Assembly (NCBI RefSeq): GCF_014203115.1
Contig: NZ_JACHIJ010000001.1
Location: 434,001 to 498,000 of the forward strand
Length of the DNA: 64,000 bases
Origin: Afipia massiliensis
Lineage (GTDB): Bacteria; Pseudomonadota; Alphaproteobacteria; Rhizobiales; Xanthobacteraceae
Direction of reading: 5' to 3'
Numbering within the stretch: the stretch's first letter is position 1; each line of letters starts with the position of its first letter. Positions 55,960 to 64,000 of this stretch are shown here, one piece after another. A program made the translations under genes and the position numbers. The notes beneath the pieces were generated by a model. That model had not been told where the DNA came from and did no database searches. It saw only the letters and a program-made list of their open reading frames with translations.

Positions 55960-56751
55960 GTGGCACCACTCCTGCGAGCACCAACGAGCCGAGGCGACGA
56001 CGATTCCGAGAGAAAGTTCGCTGCGCGGACGATCCCCGATCAGGTCGCCGACGAACTCGGCGCCGAGATTGTCGCCGGCCGCCGCAAGGCCGGGGAACGC
56101 CTGGTCGAGCTAGACCTTGCGCGGGACTTTGGCGTCAGCCGGGGTCCGATCCGCGAGGCCATTCGCATTCTCGAACGCCGCCGCCTCGTCGAGTTGCTGC
56201 CGCGGCGCGGCGCTTATGTGCGGCCACTCTCGCTGAAATCTATCGCCGACCTGTTCAACGTGCGCATGGCGCTTTCGCTGCTGGCGGTTCGCGCGATGGC
56301 AACATCCCCTATCGAAAGCTATGTCGAAACACTGGCACGGCGTTGCGCGGAATTGAACGAACTGGTCGAGACCGGCGATCCGATGGCCTTCGCACGCGTC
56401 ACGACACGCGCGGTCAAAACCGTTGCGCGCGGCTCGGGCAACGAACTTCTGGTGGAGTTGCTTACCGACCTCGCCAATCAAACGGTCTGGACGACGATCT
56501 GGAAGTCGCCGCTCGACTACCAGACTCGCGACCTGAGGCGACTGGCAACAGATCTAATGACGTCGACTCTGGAATCCATCAAGCGCCGAGATCCGGAAGC
56601 GGCGGTCGCAAGCCACGGCAAACTGCTTGAGGAAGACCGCGACCGTGCATTGGCATCGCTGTCCCAGTTGCGGGGAGAGGCGTTCGACCTCCGCGCAATT
56701 TCACAGCCGGACGCGCGCCCTGCCCCCGATGACATCGTGCGGGTTGGCTGA
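55960..56751 (+). CDS. GntR-family regulator, FadR/FCD subfamily
   Basis: A 263-residue transcription factor with a GTG start at 55960. The winged helix is at about 25-90 (IPDQVADELGAEIVAGRRKAGERL, FGVSRGPIREAIRILERRRLVELLPRRGAYV). The helical FCD effector domain is at about 100-235 and would bind an organic acid, usually with a metal. It is divergent from dpp and probably controls the importer, CoA ligase and carboxylase through the palindrome upstream of its own gene. The C-terminal tail is Pro/Ala-rich. Confidence 0.9.
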   Translation: MAPLLRAPTSRGDDDSERKFAARTIPDQVADELGAEIVAGRRKAGERLVELDLARDFGVSRGPIREAIRILERRRLVELLPRRGAYVRPLSLKSIADLFNVRMALSLLAVRAMATSPIESYVETLARRCAELNELVETGDPMAFARVTTRAVKTVARGSGNELLVELLTDLANQTVWTTIWKSPLDYQTRDLRRLATDLMTSTLESIKRRDPEAAVASHGKLLEEDRDRALASLSQLRGEAFDLRAISQPDARPAPDDIVRVG

Positions 56752-56793
56752 TCACCGTTGCGTTTGCGCAAATTGACAAAGCAGGCCTGATCA

Positions 56794-56817
56794 GCCGCCG
56801 CAGAAACCCGCGGCGGC
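56794..56817. terminator. GC hairpin between convergent gntR and AhpD-like genes
   Basis: An 8-bp stem (GCCGCCGC with GCGGCGGC) around an 8-base loop in the 89-base convergent gap. There is no T-run, so termination is only suggested. Confidence 0.4.
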
Positions 56818-56840
56818 GGCATCTCCGGCGGGCATGACGG

Positions 56841-57299
56841 TCAGGCGACAGCCGCCGCCTTCACCGGATGGATGAACCTGAAGCTGATCGCGATCCTGTT
56901 CCAGGCATTGATGGTGGCCACCAGCATAGTCAGCTTGACGATTTCCTCGTCCGAGAAACTGCCGCGAAGCTGCTCGTACACGTCGTCGGGAACATTGGTC
57001 TGCGACACCAATGTCACGGATTCGGTCCAGGCCAGCGCCGCACGTTCGCGATCGGTGTAGAGCGGCGATTCACGCCAGGTGCTCAGCACATAGAGCCGTT
57101 CCTCGGTTTCGCCCAGCGCGCGGGCATCCCGGGTATGCATGTGGATACAGAACGCGCAGCCGTTGATCTGCGAGGCGCGTGTCTTGACCAGTTCGATCAG
57201 CGATTTCTCCAGCCCGCTGGCCATAACGGCAGCTTCAAGCGCGCCGAGCGCCTTCATGATGTCGGGCGCAACCTTGTGCGGGCTCAGTCTCGCTTTCAT
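56841..57299 (-). CDS. Carboxymuconolactone decarboxylase / AhpD-like protein
   Basis: A 152-residue all-helical protein of the CMD family. It has the redox pair and proton-relay motif CAFCIHMHTRDARALGE near residue 50 (C-x2-C-x3-H), so it is an AhpD-type peroxidase-like protein and not a true muconolactone decarboxylase. A GGAGAG ribosome binding site precedes the ATG. The gene lies directly before an enoyl-CoA hydratase in the same direction with a 54-base gap. Confidence 0.88.
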   Translation of the reverse strand: MKARLSPHKVAPDIMKALGALEAAVMASGLEKSLIELVKTRASQINGCAFCIHMHTRDARALGETEERLYVLSTWRESPLYTDRERAALAWTESVTLVSQTNVPDDVYEQLRGSFSDEEIVKLTMLVATINAWNRIAISFRFIHPVKAAAVA

Positions 57300-57353
57300 G
57301 AATCACTCTCCCAAATGTTTGCTTGTCCAAAATTCCGGTTGCGGATGGTATCT

Positions 57354-58151
57354 TCACTTGCCTTTGAAGGTCGGCTGCCGCTTGGCGAGAAACGCGCCGA
57401 CACCTTCCGCGAAGTCCGCAGTCCCGATGCACGCACCGAACGCCACCGCCTCGGCCTCCATCTGATCGTGCATTGAATTGTCCAGCGAACCCCGCAGCAG
57501 CGCCTTGGCTTTTCCAAGCGCGAAAGTCGGCCCGTCGGCGAGACGGCGCGCGAGCTTTTCGGTCTCGCTCGCCAGATCGGCCGCCGGCACCACGCGATTG
57601 ACCAGACCGAGCCGGAGCGCTTCCGGCGCATCATAGACGTCCGACAGCAGCGCAATTTCCATCGCCTTGCGCAGGCCGACGAGCCGCGGCAGCGACCACG
57701 ACGACGATCCGTCCGGGCTGGTGCCGAGCTTCGAATAGGCCAGCGTGAAAATCGCGGTATCGGCAGCAATGGCGAGATCCGTGGAAAGCGCAATGCTCAT
57801 GCCCGCCCCGGCCACAGGCCCGTGCAGGCTCGCGATCACCGGCTGCGGCAGCCCCGCCAGAATTTCGAGGCCTTCGTGCAGCGGCTCCATGATCGTCGGC
57901 ACGCGCTTGCGAACTTCTTCCGCCGGTCCCTGAAACGTGGAGACATCGCCGCCCGCCATGAAGGCGCGGCCCTCGCCTGCGATGATGACGACGCGATTTC
58001 CGGAATCCGCAGCGACGCTTTTGCAGGCCGCGAGAAATGCCTCCGCGGCGGCCACGTTGAGCGCGTTCAGGACTTTGGGACGGTTGAAAACGATGCGGGT
58101 GATCGGCCCATCGACCTTCAGAAGCACCGGCTGTTCATCGGTCACTGACAT
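57354..58151 (-). CDS. Enoyl-CoA hydratase/isomerase family protein
   Basis: A 265-residue crotonase-fold enzyme. The oxyanion-hole elements are IAGEGRAFMAGGDVSTF near 60-75 and LHGPVAGAGMSIALSTDLAIAAD near 110-130. At the positions of the hydratase catalytic glutamates the protein has G or A in GPVAGAG and a glycine-serine-rich stretch SKLGTSPDGSSSW, so its activity might be isomerase or another crotonase reaction, not classical hydration. It is in the same direction as the CMD gene and presumably acts on the CoA esters made by the neighbours (inference). Confidence 0.86.
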   Translation of the reverse strand: MSVTDEQPVLLKVDGPITRIVFNRPKVLNALNVAAAEAFLAACKSVAADSGNRVVIIAGEGRAFMAGGDVSTFQGPAEEVRKRVPTIMEPLHEGLEILAGLPQPVIASLHGPVAGAGMSIALSTDLAIAADTAIFTLAYSKLGTSPDGSSSWSLPRLVGLRKAMEIALLSDVYDAPEALRLGLVNRVVPAADLASETEKLARRLADGPTFALGKAKALLRGSLDNSMHDQMEAEAVAFGACIGTADFAEGVGAFLAKRQPTFKGK

Positions 58152-58158
58152 CTCCCTT

Positions 58159-58230
58159 AGTGTGGTGGTCGCAAGTCCGCATCATTCCTACAGCGCGTTC
58201 TTTTGCGGACTTGCGAACCAAAACCACACT
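58159..58230. repeat. Palindromic element A (MITE/REP-like)
   Basis: Imperfect inverted repeat. The left arm AGTGTGGTGGTCGCAAGTCC and right arm GGACTTGCGAACCAAAACCA (completed by CACT) flank about 24 bases. It directly follows the hydratase start region and sits 14 bases from a second palindrome. Confidence 0.8.
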
Positions 58231-58243
58231 AAAATTATCATTT

Positions 58244-58319
58244 CTAGTGTCCTGTTGAATCCGAAGTTCGCTATGGAGCGCGCTGCAAAATAAGGCGAAC
58301 TTCGGATTCAGGACACTAG
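58244..58319. repeat. Palindromic element B (MITE/REP-like)
   Basis: Inverted repeat with about 25-base arms: CTAGTGTCCTGTTGAATCCG and then AAGTTCGC on the left, GCGAACTTCGGATTCAGGAC and ACTAG on the right, around a 23-base centre. A three-base insertion breaks the left arm. Elements of this appearance are multicopy in Bradyrhizobium-group genomes as far as I recall. Confidence 0.8.
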
Positions 58320-58361
58320 ACTGTTTCTTTTAACAATCGGTAGGCCGGAAAATCCGGAGCG

Positions 58362-59735
58362 TCAACGCACAGTCAGGCGCAGGAAGCTCATGACACAGCC
58401 GAGCGCTCCGAACCCCGCCCCCAGCGCCAGTGCCAGCGTCGCGCCCTCGCTACCCGCGAGCGCAAAACATAACGCAGCCAGCGCCGCGCCCGTCGTCTGC
58501 CCGATCAACCGCGCGGTGGCGACGATACCGCTCGCCCCGCCGCTGCGCCCGTCCGGTGCGCTGCTCATGATGGCCTTCATGTTCGGAGACTGGAAGAAGC
58601 CGAAGCCGCAGCCGCAAATCGCCATGCGCCAGACAATATCGAAAACGCTTGGTGACGGCGGCAGCATCGCCAGCAGCGCCATGCCGATACCGAGCATCAG
58701 CAGCCCCAATCCGCCAAGCATCCCGGCGGAATGACGATCCGACAGCCGCCCCGCGATCGGCGCCATGATGCCGACCACCACCGACCACGGCGTCATGAAG
58801 AAGCCGGTCTCAACGGGGGTCCGGTGCAACACATCCTCGAAGTAGAACGGGAGCGAGACGAAAGCGAGGCCCTGCACTGCGAACGAACAAACCGCGGTGG
58901 CGACAGAAAGGGAGAACATCGGCCTGCGAAACAGATCGACCGGCAGCATCGGGGCCGGATGGCCCGCCTGCCTGCGGATCAGCAACGCGCCGAAGATGAC
59001 AGCGCCCACAAGCTCGACGGCGACAACGGCAGCGGACGCCCCGTGCGCGGCACTGCCGATCCCCACGATGAAAAGACAGAGGCTTATCGATGTCAGCAAC
59101 GCACCGGGAAAGTCGAAGGTGTGGGCGGCGCGCGGTGTCTGCGGCAGTGTTTTCATGCCGATCAGCATCGCGGCGACACCGAATGGAATATTGATCGCAA
59201 ACAGCCACGGCCACGACGCCACTGCCAGAATGCCGGATGCGAGCGCCGGACCGATCGTGAATGCCGTCGCCACCACCAGCGCGTTGTTGCCGAAGCCGCG
59301 TCCGTGAAGCCTTGAGGGATAAACAAACCGGACCAGCGCCGTGTTGACGCTCATCACACCAGCCGCGCCCAATCCTTGCAGCACGCGCGCAACCAGCAAC
59401 GACGGCAACGACCATGCCAGCGCGCAGGCCAGTGAAGCCAGCGTGAACAGCAGCAATCCGCCAAAGTAGATGCGTTGATGGCCGACGATTTCGCCGAGCG
59501 CCGCCAGCGGCAGCAATGTCGCCACCATGGCGATCTGATAGACGTTGACAACCCAGATGACGTCGGCGGGCGTCGTACTGAGATCGGCCGCAATCGCCGG
59601 AAGCGCGATGTTGGCGATCGCGGTATCGAGCGCAGCCATCGCCAGAGCGGTGAAGATCGCAAGAACGGCCCATCGCCTTCGCTCGGGCGGAAGGCCATCC
59701 GTCACCGGAGCCAGCTTCGCTGAAATTGCGTCCAT
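58362..59735 (-). CDS. MFS drug-resistance transporter (DHA2-like)
   Basis: A 457-residue exporter, started at 59735; the frame is open further but only the inner ATG fits the family N terminus. The conserved MFS loop after helix 2 reads GEIVGHQRIYFGGLLLF, and antiporter motif C is in helix 5 with GPALASGILAVASW. The N-terminal helix AVLAIFTALAMAALDTAIANIALPAIAADL is the DHA2 signature (ALDTTIVNVALP type). It has about 13-14 helices. No regulator is next to it. Confidence 0.88.
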   Translation of the reverse strand: MDAISAKLAPVTDGLPPERRRWAVLAIFTALAMAALDTAIANIALPAIAADLSTTPADVIWVVNVYQIAMVATLLPLAALGEIVGHQRIYFGGLLLFTLASLACALAWSLPSLLVARVLQGLGAAGVMSVNTALVRFVYPSRLHGRGFGNNALVVATAFTIGPALASGILAVASWPWLFAINIPFGVAAMLIGMKTLPQTPRAAHTFDFPGALLTSISLCLFIVGIGSAAHGASAAVVAVELVGAVIFGALLIRRQAGHPAPMLPVDLFRRPMFSLSVATAVCSFAVQGLAFVSLPFYFEDVLHRTPVETGFFMTPWSVVVGIMAPIAGRLSDRHSAGMLGGLGLLMLGIGMALLAMLPPSPSVFDIVWRMAICGCGFGFFQSPNMKAIMSSAPDGRSGGASGIVATARLIGQTTGAALAALCFALAGSEGATLALALGAGFGALGCVMSFLRLTVR

Positions 59736-59897
59736 TCCGCGAAGTGTCCTGCAAGCAGCTCGCACGTGGCGTGATGTGCGTATGTAGCCGGAATAGGCTT
59801 CGGCCTGCACTGGCGGCGCTGCATGCGGCATATGCGTGCGCGATAGCAGTATCGAACGGCTACACGATCACGTGAGGATTCACCCTCGCATGCGCGC

Positions 59898-60998
59898 TCA
59901 GGGCGAACTCAGCGAATCCTCGCCGAGGTAGCGGATGCGCGCCTCGGTCCATTCCTCTTTCTGGATCGTATCGAGGATGGCAATCGACAGCATCTTGCGC
60001 AGCGGGCTATCGGGCGGCACGGCGAACGCGTAATTCTGCGCTTCGATGGAAATATCCAGCACCTTGAGCCGCGACGCATAACCCTGACGGATGGCCCACG
60101 CCAGCAGCGGTTTGTCATAGACGAAGGCGTCGAGGCGTCCCGCACGCAGCGCCTTCAGACCATCGCGGGCGGTTTCATAGGGCTGAAACTTAAGCTTGCG
60201 CCTGAGGAGATCGCCCTCCGACGACGTTCCCTTGACGGTGCCGACGCGAACGGATGCCAGATCGGAGATACCGGTAATTGTCCCCTGAATTTGCGATGTG
60301 GTCAGCACCGATGTGACGCCGGCCGTAAACACCGCAATCGTGATCACCGACACCACCAGCCAGATGGTCGCGACGAACCGGCCGAGAATGGTTTGCGGCC
60401 CCTTCTCCGCCGACGATCTCTGCGTCATCGCCAATGTCGACCACCATACGCTGGAGCTGATGCCCTTGGTGACGCCTCCGCCGAAATACTCGTTCTGCCG
60501 CCGCTCGAGCAACCAAACGAGAATGCCGGCGCCCAGCGTCAGCCCGATCAGCGCAACGATCGCCTGCAGAAAATTGAACGAGGTCATCGCCCGGCGCAGC
60601 GTGCCCCAGTTCATGACGCTCACGACCGGAACGGCGATGCCCGTACCGGTCGAATAATAAGCCTGCGTGAAATCGAGAATCTTCTCGCGGTCGACGGTGA
60701 CCGTGATCGCGCCGATCGCGATGTCGAGATTTCCGGCAGCCGTTTCCCGGATCAACTCCGGCATGTCCTTCGTTTCGACGAAGCGATACTTCAGATTCTC
60801 AGCCTTCGCGACCTGACGCCAGAGCTCGACGCTGAGGCCCGACCACGCGCCATCGGCGCCCTTCACCGCGAATGGCGGCGCATCCTTCACGCCGACCACG
60901 AGTTCGCGCTGCGGAATCGCCGATGTCGTCTCCTCCGCCTGCGCGAACGGCAGGACCGAGAGCAACATGACCACCAGACAGGCCATCCGCAGGATCAT
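59898..60998 (-). CDS. Prokaryotic ionotropic glutamate-receptor-like protein (ligand-binding domain interrupted by a pore)
   Basis: A 366-residue protein from an ATG at 60998 preceded by GGAGAGACG. It has a Sec signal (about 1-21), then an SBP family 3 domain split in two: lobe part 1 about 30-125 (RELVVGVKDAPPFAVK, LDIAIGAITVT, LDFTQAYYSTGTGIAV), part 2 about 245-355 (VRVGTVKGTSSEGDL, GRLDAFVYDKPLL). Between them lie a helix at 140-165, a re-entrant pore-like loop at 180-200 (SSVWWSTLAMTQRSSA) and a second helix at 203-235. The second helix ends FTAGVTSVLTT, placed like the SYTANLAAFLT motif of eukaryotic receptors. This is the topology of GluR0-type channels. The TVGYGD filter of GluR0 is absent. 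Ligand and ion are unknown. Confidence 0.85.
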   Translation of the reverse strand: MILRMACLVVMLLSVLPFAQAEETTSAIPQRELVVGVKDAPPFAVKGADGAWSGLSVELWRQVAKAENLKYRFVETKDMPELIRETAAGNLDIAIGAITVTVDREKILDFTQAYYSTGTGIAVPVVSVMNWGTLRRAMTSFNFLQAIVALIGLTLGAGILVWLLERRQNEYFGGGVTKGISSSVWWSTLAMTQRSSAEKGPQTILGRFVATIWLVVSVITIAVFTAGVTSVLTTSQIQGTITGISDLASVRVGTVKGTSSEGDLLRRKLKFQPYETARDGLKALRAGRLDAFVYDKPLLAWAIRQGYASRLKVLDISIEAQNYAFAVPPDSPLRKMLSIAILDTIQKEEWTEARIRYLGEDSLSSP

Positions 60999-61234
60999 CG
61001 TCTCTCCGCGCAAGGATGCTATCCGCAGGCAGGTGCCGCGAATCCGATAACGAAGCTGTGACAGAATTCGGTGAGCGCCGCCTTACCAAAATGCGGGTCA
61101 TTGTCGGCTATTTCGCCGCGTCGGCCATAGGCGCTGTCTCGACAAGTGCCGGGGATGCTGGTTTTACGCGACCGCGAAAGTACTGCTATACCCTGAAGAC
61201 CATCCTCAGCGCGCGTAACTCAGAGAGCAATCCG

Positions 61235-62203
61235 ATGAAGGCTTATGTTTACGGCGCGAACGGCGCCGCGATCAACGATGTGCCGAAGCCCTCGCCGAAA
61301 GGTACGCAGGTTCTGGTGAAAGTCCACGCCTGCGGCATGAACCGCGCGGACCTTGGCATGATCAAGGGGCATGTTCACGGCGCGGCCGGCGGCGTCGGCA
61401 CCGTGCTGGGCATGGAGTGGGCGGGAGAGATTGTCGAACTCGGCCCCGATGCAAGCGGCCTCAAGCCCGGCGACCGGGTGATGGGCTCCGGCCCCGGCGG
61501 CTACGCGGAATATGCGGTGACCGATCACGGCCGCCTCTTCCCTATTCCGGCGTCCATGAGTTTCGAGCAGGCGGCCACGCTGCCGATCGCCTTGTCCACG
61601 ATGCACAATGCCGTGGTCACCAACGGCGCGCTCCAGCCGGGCCAGGCTGTTCTGGTGCAAGGCGCGAGTTCAGGCGTCGGATTGATGGCGCAGCAGATCG
61701 CGAAGCTCAAGGGCGCGAAGCTGGTGATCGGATCGTCCACGGATGCCGCGCGCCGCGCGCAACTCACCGCCCACGGTGCGGACATGGCGATCGACTCGAA
61801 TGATCCGGCGTGGGTCGATCAGGTCCTGAAGGCCACCGGCGGCGCAGGCGTCGATGTCATCATCGATCAGGTCTCCGGCAAGCTCGCCAATCAGAACCTT
61901 GCGGCAACGAAAGTGCTCGGCCGCATCGTCAACGTCGGGCGGCTCGGCGGCAGCCACGGCGATTTCGATTTCGATCTGCATGCCGCGCGCCGCATCTACT
62001 ACATCGGCGTGACCTTCCGCACCCGTTCGATCGAGGAAATCCGCGACATCTTCGCGAAGGTCAAACAGGACATCTGGCCTGCGGTGGAATCCGGCAAGCT
62101 GAAGCTGCCGATCGACCGCGTGTTCGCGTTCGGCGACATCGCGCAGGCTGTGGACTACATGTCGGCGAACAGGCATTTCGGCAAGATTGTCCTCAAGCTC
62201 TGA
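61235..62203 (+). CDS. Zinc-independent MDR-family oxidoreductase (quinone reductase-like)
   Basis: A 322-residue NAD(P)H-dependent enzyme of the medium-chain dehydrogenase/reductase superfamily. N-terminal GroES-like domain with ACGMNRADLGMIKGHV and GMEWAGEIVELGPD, lacking the zinc-ligand cysteines and histidine of alcohol dehydrogenases, hence quinone reductase/crotonyl-type. The nucleotide-binding domain has VQGASSGVGLMAQQIAKLKG near 145, a Rossmann turn. The ATG at 61235 is preceded only by AGAGAG. The long upstream open frame is not family-like. It runs in the same direction as the CDF gene, 99 bases ahead of it. Confidence 0.88.
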   Translation: MKAYVYGANGAAINDVPKPSPKGTQVLVKVHACGMNRADLGMIKGHVHGAAGGVGTVLGMEWAGEIVELGPDASGLKPGDRVMGSGPGGYAEYAVTDHGRLFPIPASMSFEQAATLPIALSTMHNAVVTNGALQPGQAVLVQGASSGVGLMAQQIAKLKGAKLVIGSSTDAARRAQLTAHGADMAIDSNDPAWVDQVLKATGGAGVDVIIDQVSGKLANQNLAATKVLGRIVNVGRLGGSHGDFDFDLHAARRIYYIGVTFRTRSIEEIRDIFAKVKQDIWPAVESGKLKLPIDRVFAFGDIAQAVDYMSANRHFGKIVLKL

Positions 62204-62302
62204 CGTACTGTCGCTCCTGCGAATGATACGCATTTTGAATCGCGAACTCCCGCATTGACGTTCACTGCACGGCCGTGACAAGACCCGCGCATTGAGGAGC
62301 CG

Positions 62303-63670
62303 ATGAGCGCAGTCAAGCAACGGGTCGCTGTCATTTCGATTGCCGCCAGCGCCAGCATGGCTGCGGTCAAATTCGCCGTGGGCGTCGCCATCGGCAGTAT
62401 CGCGCTGATCTCCGAAGCGCTGCACTCGTCGGTCGATCTGATTGCCACCGTCGTGACATGGATCGTGGTGCGGGTGTCTGACAAGCCCGCCGACGCCGAG
62501 CATCATTACGGCCATGGCAAGCTCGAAAGCCTCTCGGCGCTTGGCGTGATCGCCCTGCTCTATATCCTGGCCGGCGGCATCGTGGTCGAATCCTACAGTC
62601 GCCTGCGCGAAGGCGCGGCACCGCCAACACTAACCGCTTTGCCGTTCGTTGTTCTGGTGGTGGACATCGTGGTGAACTTCTGGCGTGCGCGGGCGCTCCA
62701 TCGCACGGCGATGGAAACCAAGAGCCAGGCGCTGGAAGCCGACGCGCTGCATTTTGCCTCGGATGTGCTGGGCTCGTTCGCCGTCATCATCGGCCTCGGC
62801 CTTGCGGCATTCGGCTATGCCTGGGGCGATGCCGGTGCGGCGATCGCGGTGGCAGTGCTGATTTCAATTCTGGGATTGCGGCTGGGAAAAACGACCATCG
62901 AGACGCTGCTGGATCGCGCGCCCGAAGGCGCCTCCGAGAAGGCCGAAGCGGCCATCCGCGCCATTCCCGGCGTCGTTGATGTGGAGCGGCTGCGGGTGCG
63001 CATGGTCGGCGCCCGGCACTTCGTCGATGCGACCGTGCAGGTGCCCCGTACCTACCCCATCGACCGCATCGATAGCATCAAGCGCAAGGCGCAGGACGCC
63101 GTGACCGGCGCGCTTTACGACGCCGATCTGACCTTTACCGCCGTGCCGGTGGCGCGCGACAACGAAAGCGTGCGCGAGCGAATCATGGTGATCGCCCGCA
63201 ACTCGGGTCTGGCGATCCATCATGTCACCGTGCATGACCTCGGCGGGAAGCTGACCGTCAGCATCGACCTCGAGGTCGACGGCGACATGCCGCTAAACGA
63301 GGCCCACGACATCGCGCACGGGCTCGAACATGCCATCCGCGATGAATTCGGCGCCGACGTCGAGGTCGATACCCACATCGAGCCGCTCGAGCCCGAGCTG
63401 CCGCACGGCACCGACGCCGCCATCAGCCGCGTCGAGACCATCCAGCAGGCCCTGTCGCGCTTCGCGGCCGAGAGCGGGGCGATTCACGACGTGCACAATG
63501 TGCGGGTGCGCGACACCGACGCCGGCGAAATCGTCAATTTCCACTGCCGCGCGGTGCCGTCGATGAGCGTGATCGCGGTTCACGAGAAGGTCGACGAGAT
63601 CGAGCGCGCCCTGCGCCGCGCGTTTCCGTCCGTGAAGCGCGTCATCAGCCACGCCGAGCCCGCGCGCTAG
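62303..63670 (+). CDS. Cation diffusion facilitator (zinc-type metal exporter) with extended C-terminal domain
   Basis: A 455-residue inner-membrane antiporter that extrudes divalent metal for protons. Six helices lie in about 1-205. The metal site is HxxxD in helix 2 (HSSVD, residues 41-45) and HxxxD in helix 5 (HFASD near 156-160), the ligand set associated with zinc. The histidine-rich loop EHHYGHGKLE lies after helix 2. The cytoplasmic ZT-dimer domain (about 210-285) is followed by two more segments of similar make-up (about 290-370 and 375-450), giving a C-terminal part roughly twice the usual length. It probably protects against zinc or iron excess. Confidence 0.9.
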   Translation: MSAVKQRVAVISIAASASMAAVKFAVGVAIGSIALISEALHSSVDLIATVVTWIVVRVSDKPADAEHHYGHGKLESLSALGVIALLYILAGGIVVESYSRLREGAAPPTLTALPFVVLVVDIVVNFWRARALHRTAMETKSQALEADALHFASDVLGSFAVIIGLGLAAFGYAWGDAGAAIAVAVLISILGLRLGKTTIETLLDRAPEGASEKAEAAIRAIPGVVDVERLRVRMVGARHFVDATVQVPRTYPIDRIDSIKRKAQDAVTGALYDADLTFTAVPVARDNESVRERIMVIARNSGLAIHHVTVHDLGGKLTVSIDLEVDGDMPLNEAHDIAHGLEHAIRDEFGADVEVDTHIEPLEPELPHGTDAAISRVETIQQALSRFAAESGAIHDVHNVRVRDTDAGEIVNFHCRAVPSMSVIAVHEKVDEIERALRRAFPSVKRVISHAEPAR

Positions 63671-63683
63671 CGAGTCGTACCTT

Positions 63684-63796
63684 GCCGTCACCCTGAGGTG
63701 CCGAGCGAAGCGAAGGCCTCGAAGGGCGACGGCGACAAAATCGGAGAGTCATCCTTCGAGGCTCGCCGCAAGAGCGGCTCGCATCTCAGGATGACG
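63684..63796. repeat. REP-like palindromic repeat pair
   Basis: Two imperfect palindromes in tandem: one built on GTCACCCTGAGGTGCCGAGC with CCTCGAAGGGCGACGG, the other on GTCATCCTTCGAGGCTCGCC with GCGGCTCGCATCTCAGGATG. The sequence looks like the extragenic repeats I recall as abundant in Bradyrhizobium, Afipia and Rhodopseudomonas genomes. Confidence 0.75.
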
Positions 63797-64000
63797 ACAG
63801 AAATTCCTCGATACTGAATTTCTGTCTCGATCACGCGCGCCGTTCTCGTTTCGGACTCAGCGTCACACGCAAAAACGAGTCTGAATTTCCTTGGGACAAC
63901 ATTTATTTCGCATTAACGATTCGTTGACTCTCGACAGCGTGGGAAAAGTGGATTCAAATCACATTCGATTCGGAGGGTTGGGGAAAACCTCCCGAACGGG
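63797..64000. other. Intergenic end of window, possible promoter
   Basis: Nothing coding is recognised. A less GC-rich stretch at about 63890-63945 contains TTGACT (63924-63929) after GCATTAACGATTCG, a candidate -35 for a gene beyond the window end. The strand of that gene is unknown. Confidence 0.3.

Noticed and set aside
63684-63796. Possible CRISPR or IS-end repeats
   Set aside because: Only two dissimilar palindromes and no regular spacers or transposase; a REP-type repeat explains it.

Overview
The window looks like chromosome from an alphaproteobacterium of the Nitrobacteraceae (Bradyrhizobium / Afipia / Rhodopseudomonas group). The evidence is high GC with strong GC3 bias, a four-gene oxidase cluster in the order subunit II, I, III, III that matches coxMNOP of Bradyrhizobium, abundant TRAP, Bug and ABC solute transport, and short palindromic repeats of a kind I associate with this family (58159-58319 and 63684-63796). 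The genus is inferred. No tRNA, rRNA, CRISPR array, complete insertion sequence or integrase was seen.

Layout. (1) 1-4335: a TRAP transporter (end of the small permease, large permease, two near-identical periplasmic binding proteins). (2) 4497-10297: housekeeping and signalling genes (Mrp/ApbC ATPase, beta-hydroxyacid dehydrogenase, membrane histidine kinase, DUF1289, retropepsin-like protease, DusA). (3) 10466-20313: an aromatic 2-oxoacid block with a benzoylformate-decarboxylase-like enzyme, an orphan Bug receptor, an aromatic aldehyde dehydrogenase, a complete Liv-type ABC importer and a divergent AraC regulator. (4) 20404-25736: cytochrome c, GYD protein, small subunit IV and coxPONM, a CuA cytochrome c oxidase with two subunit III genes. 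(5) 25737-30918: a decayed stretch, DUF2189 membrane protein, TetR/MFS divergent pair with a visible operator, and an ABC-F ATPase.

(6) 31022-44851 is the most unusual part. It is a type I secretion locus with no RTX protein: a FecR/cadherin-like protein with a polyhistidine tract and Ser/His-rich tail, a GNAT-TPR fusion, HlyD adaptor, ABC exporter with a long Gly-rich N-terminal extension, a 645-residue protein carrying five copies of a G-x-Y-x3-[NHT]-x-I-x-Q-x-N motif, a Gln/Asn-rich low-complexity protein with a coding tandem repeat, two uncharacterised small proteins, and a LuxR-type regulator whose receiver domain seems to lack the phospho-aspartate. I read it as a self-contained surface-matrix or adhesin export system. 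No TolC-like outer-membrane gene is in view.

(7) 44907-58151: a single-chain acyl-CoA carboxylase (BC-BCCP-CT), an acyl-CoA synthetase, a five-gene Dpp/Opp-type importer, a divergent GntR/FCD regulator with a matching operator, an AhpD-like protein and an enoyl-CoA hydratase. Together they suggest uptake, CoA activation and carboxylation of an unidentified acid. (8) 58159-64000: paired palindromic elements, a DHA2-like MFS exporter, a prokaryotic ionotropic-glutamate-receptor-like channel, a zinc-free MDR oxidoreductase, a CDF metal exporter with an extended C terminus, and a REP-like repeat.

Starts were moved from the longest possible reading wherever a ribosome binding site, an overlap with the neighbour or the family N terminus favoured a shorter one; this is noted in the entries.
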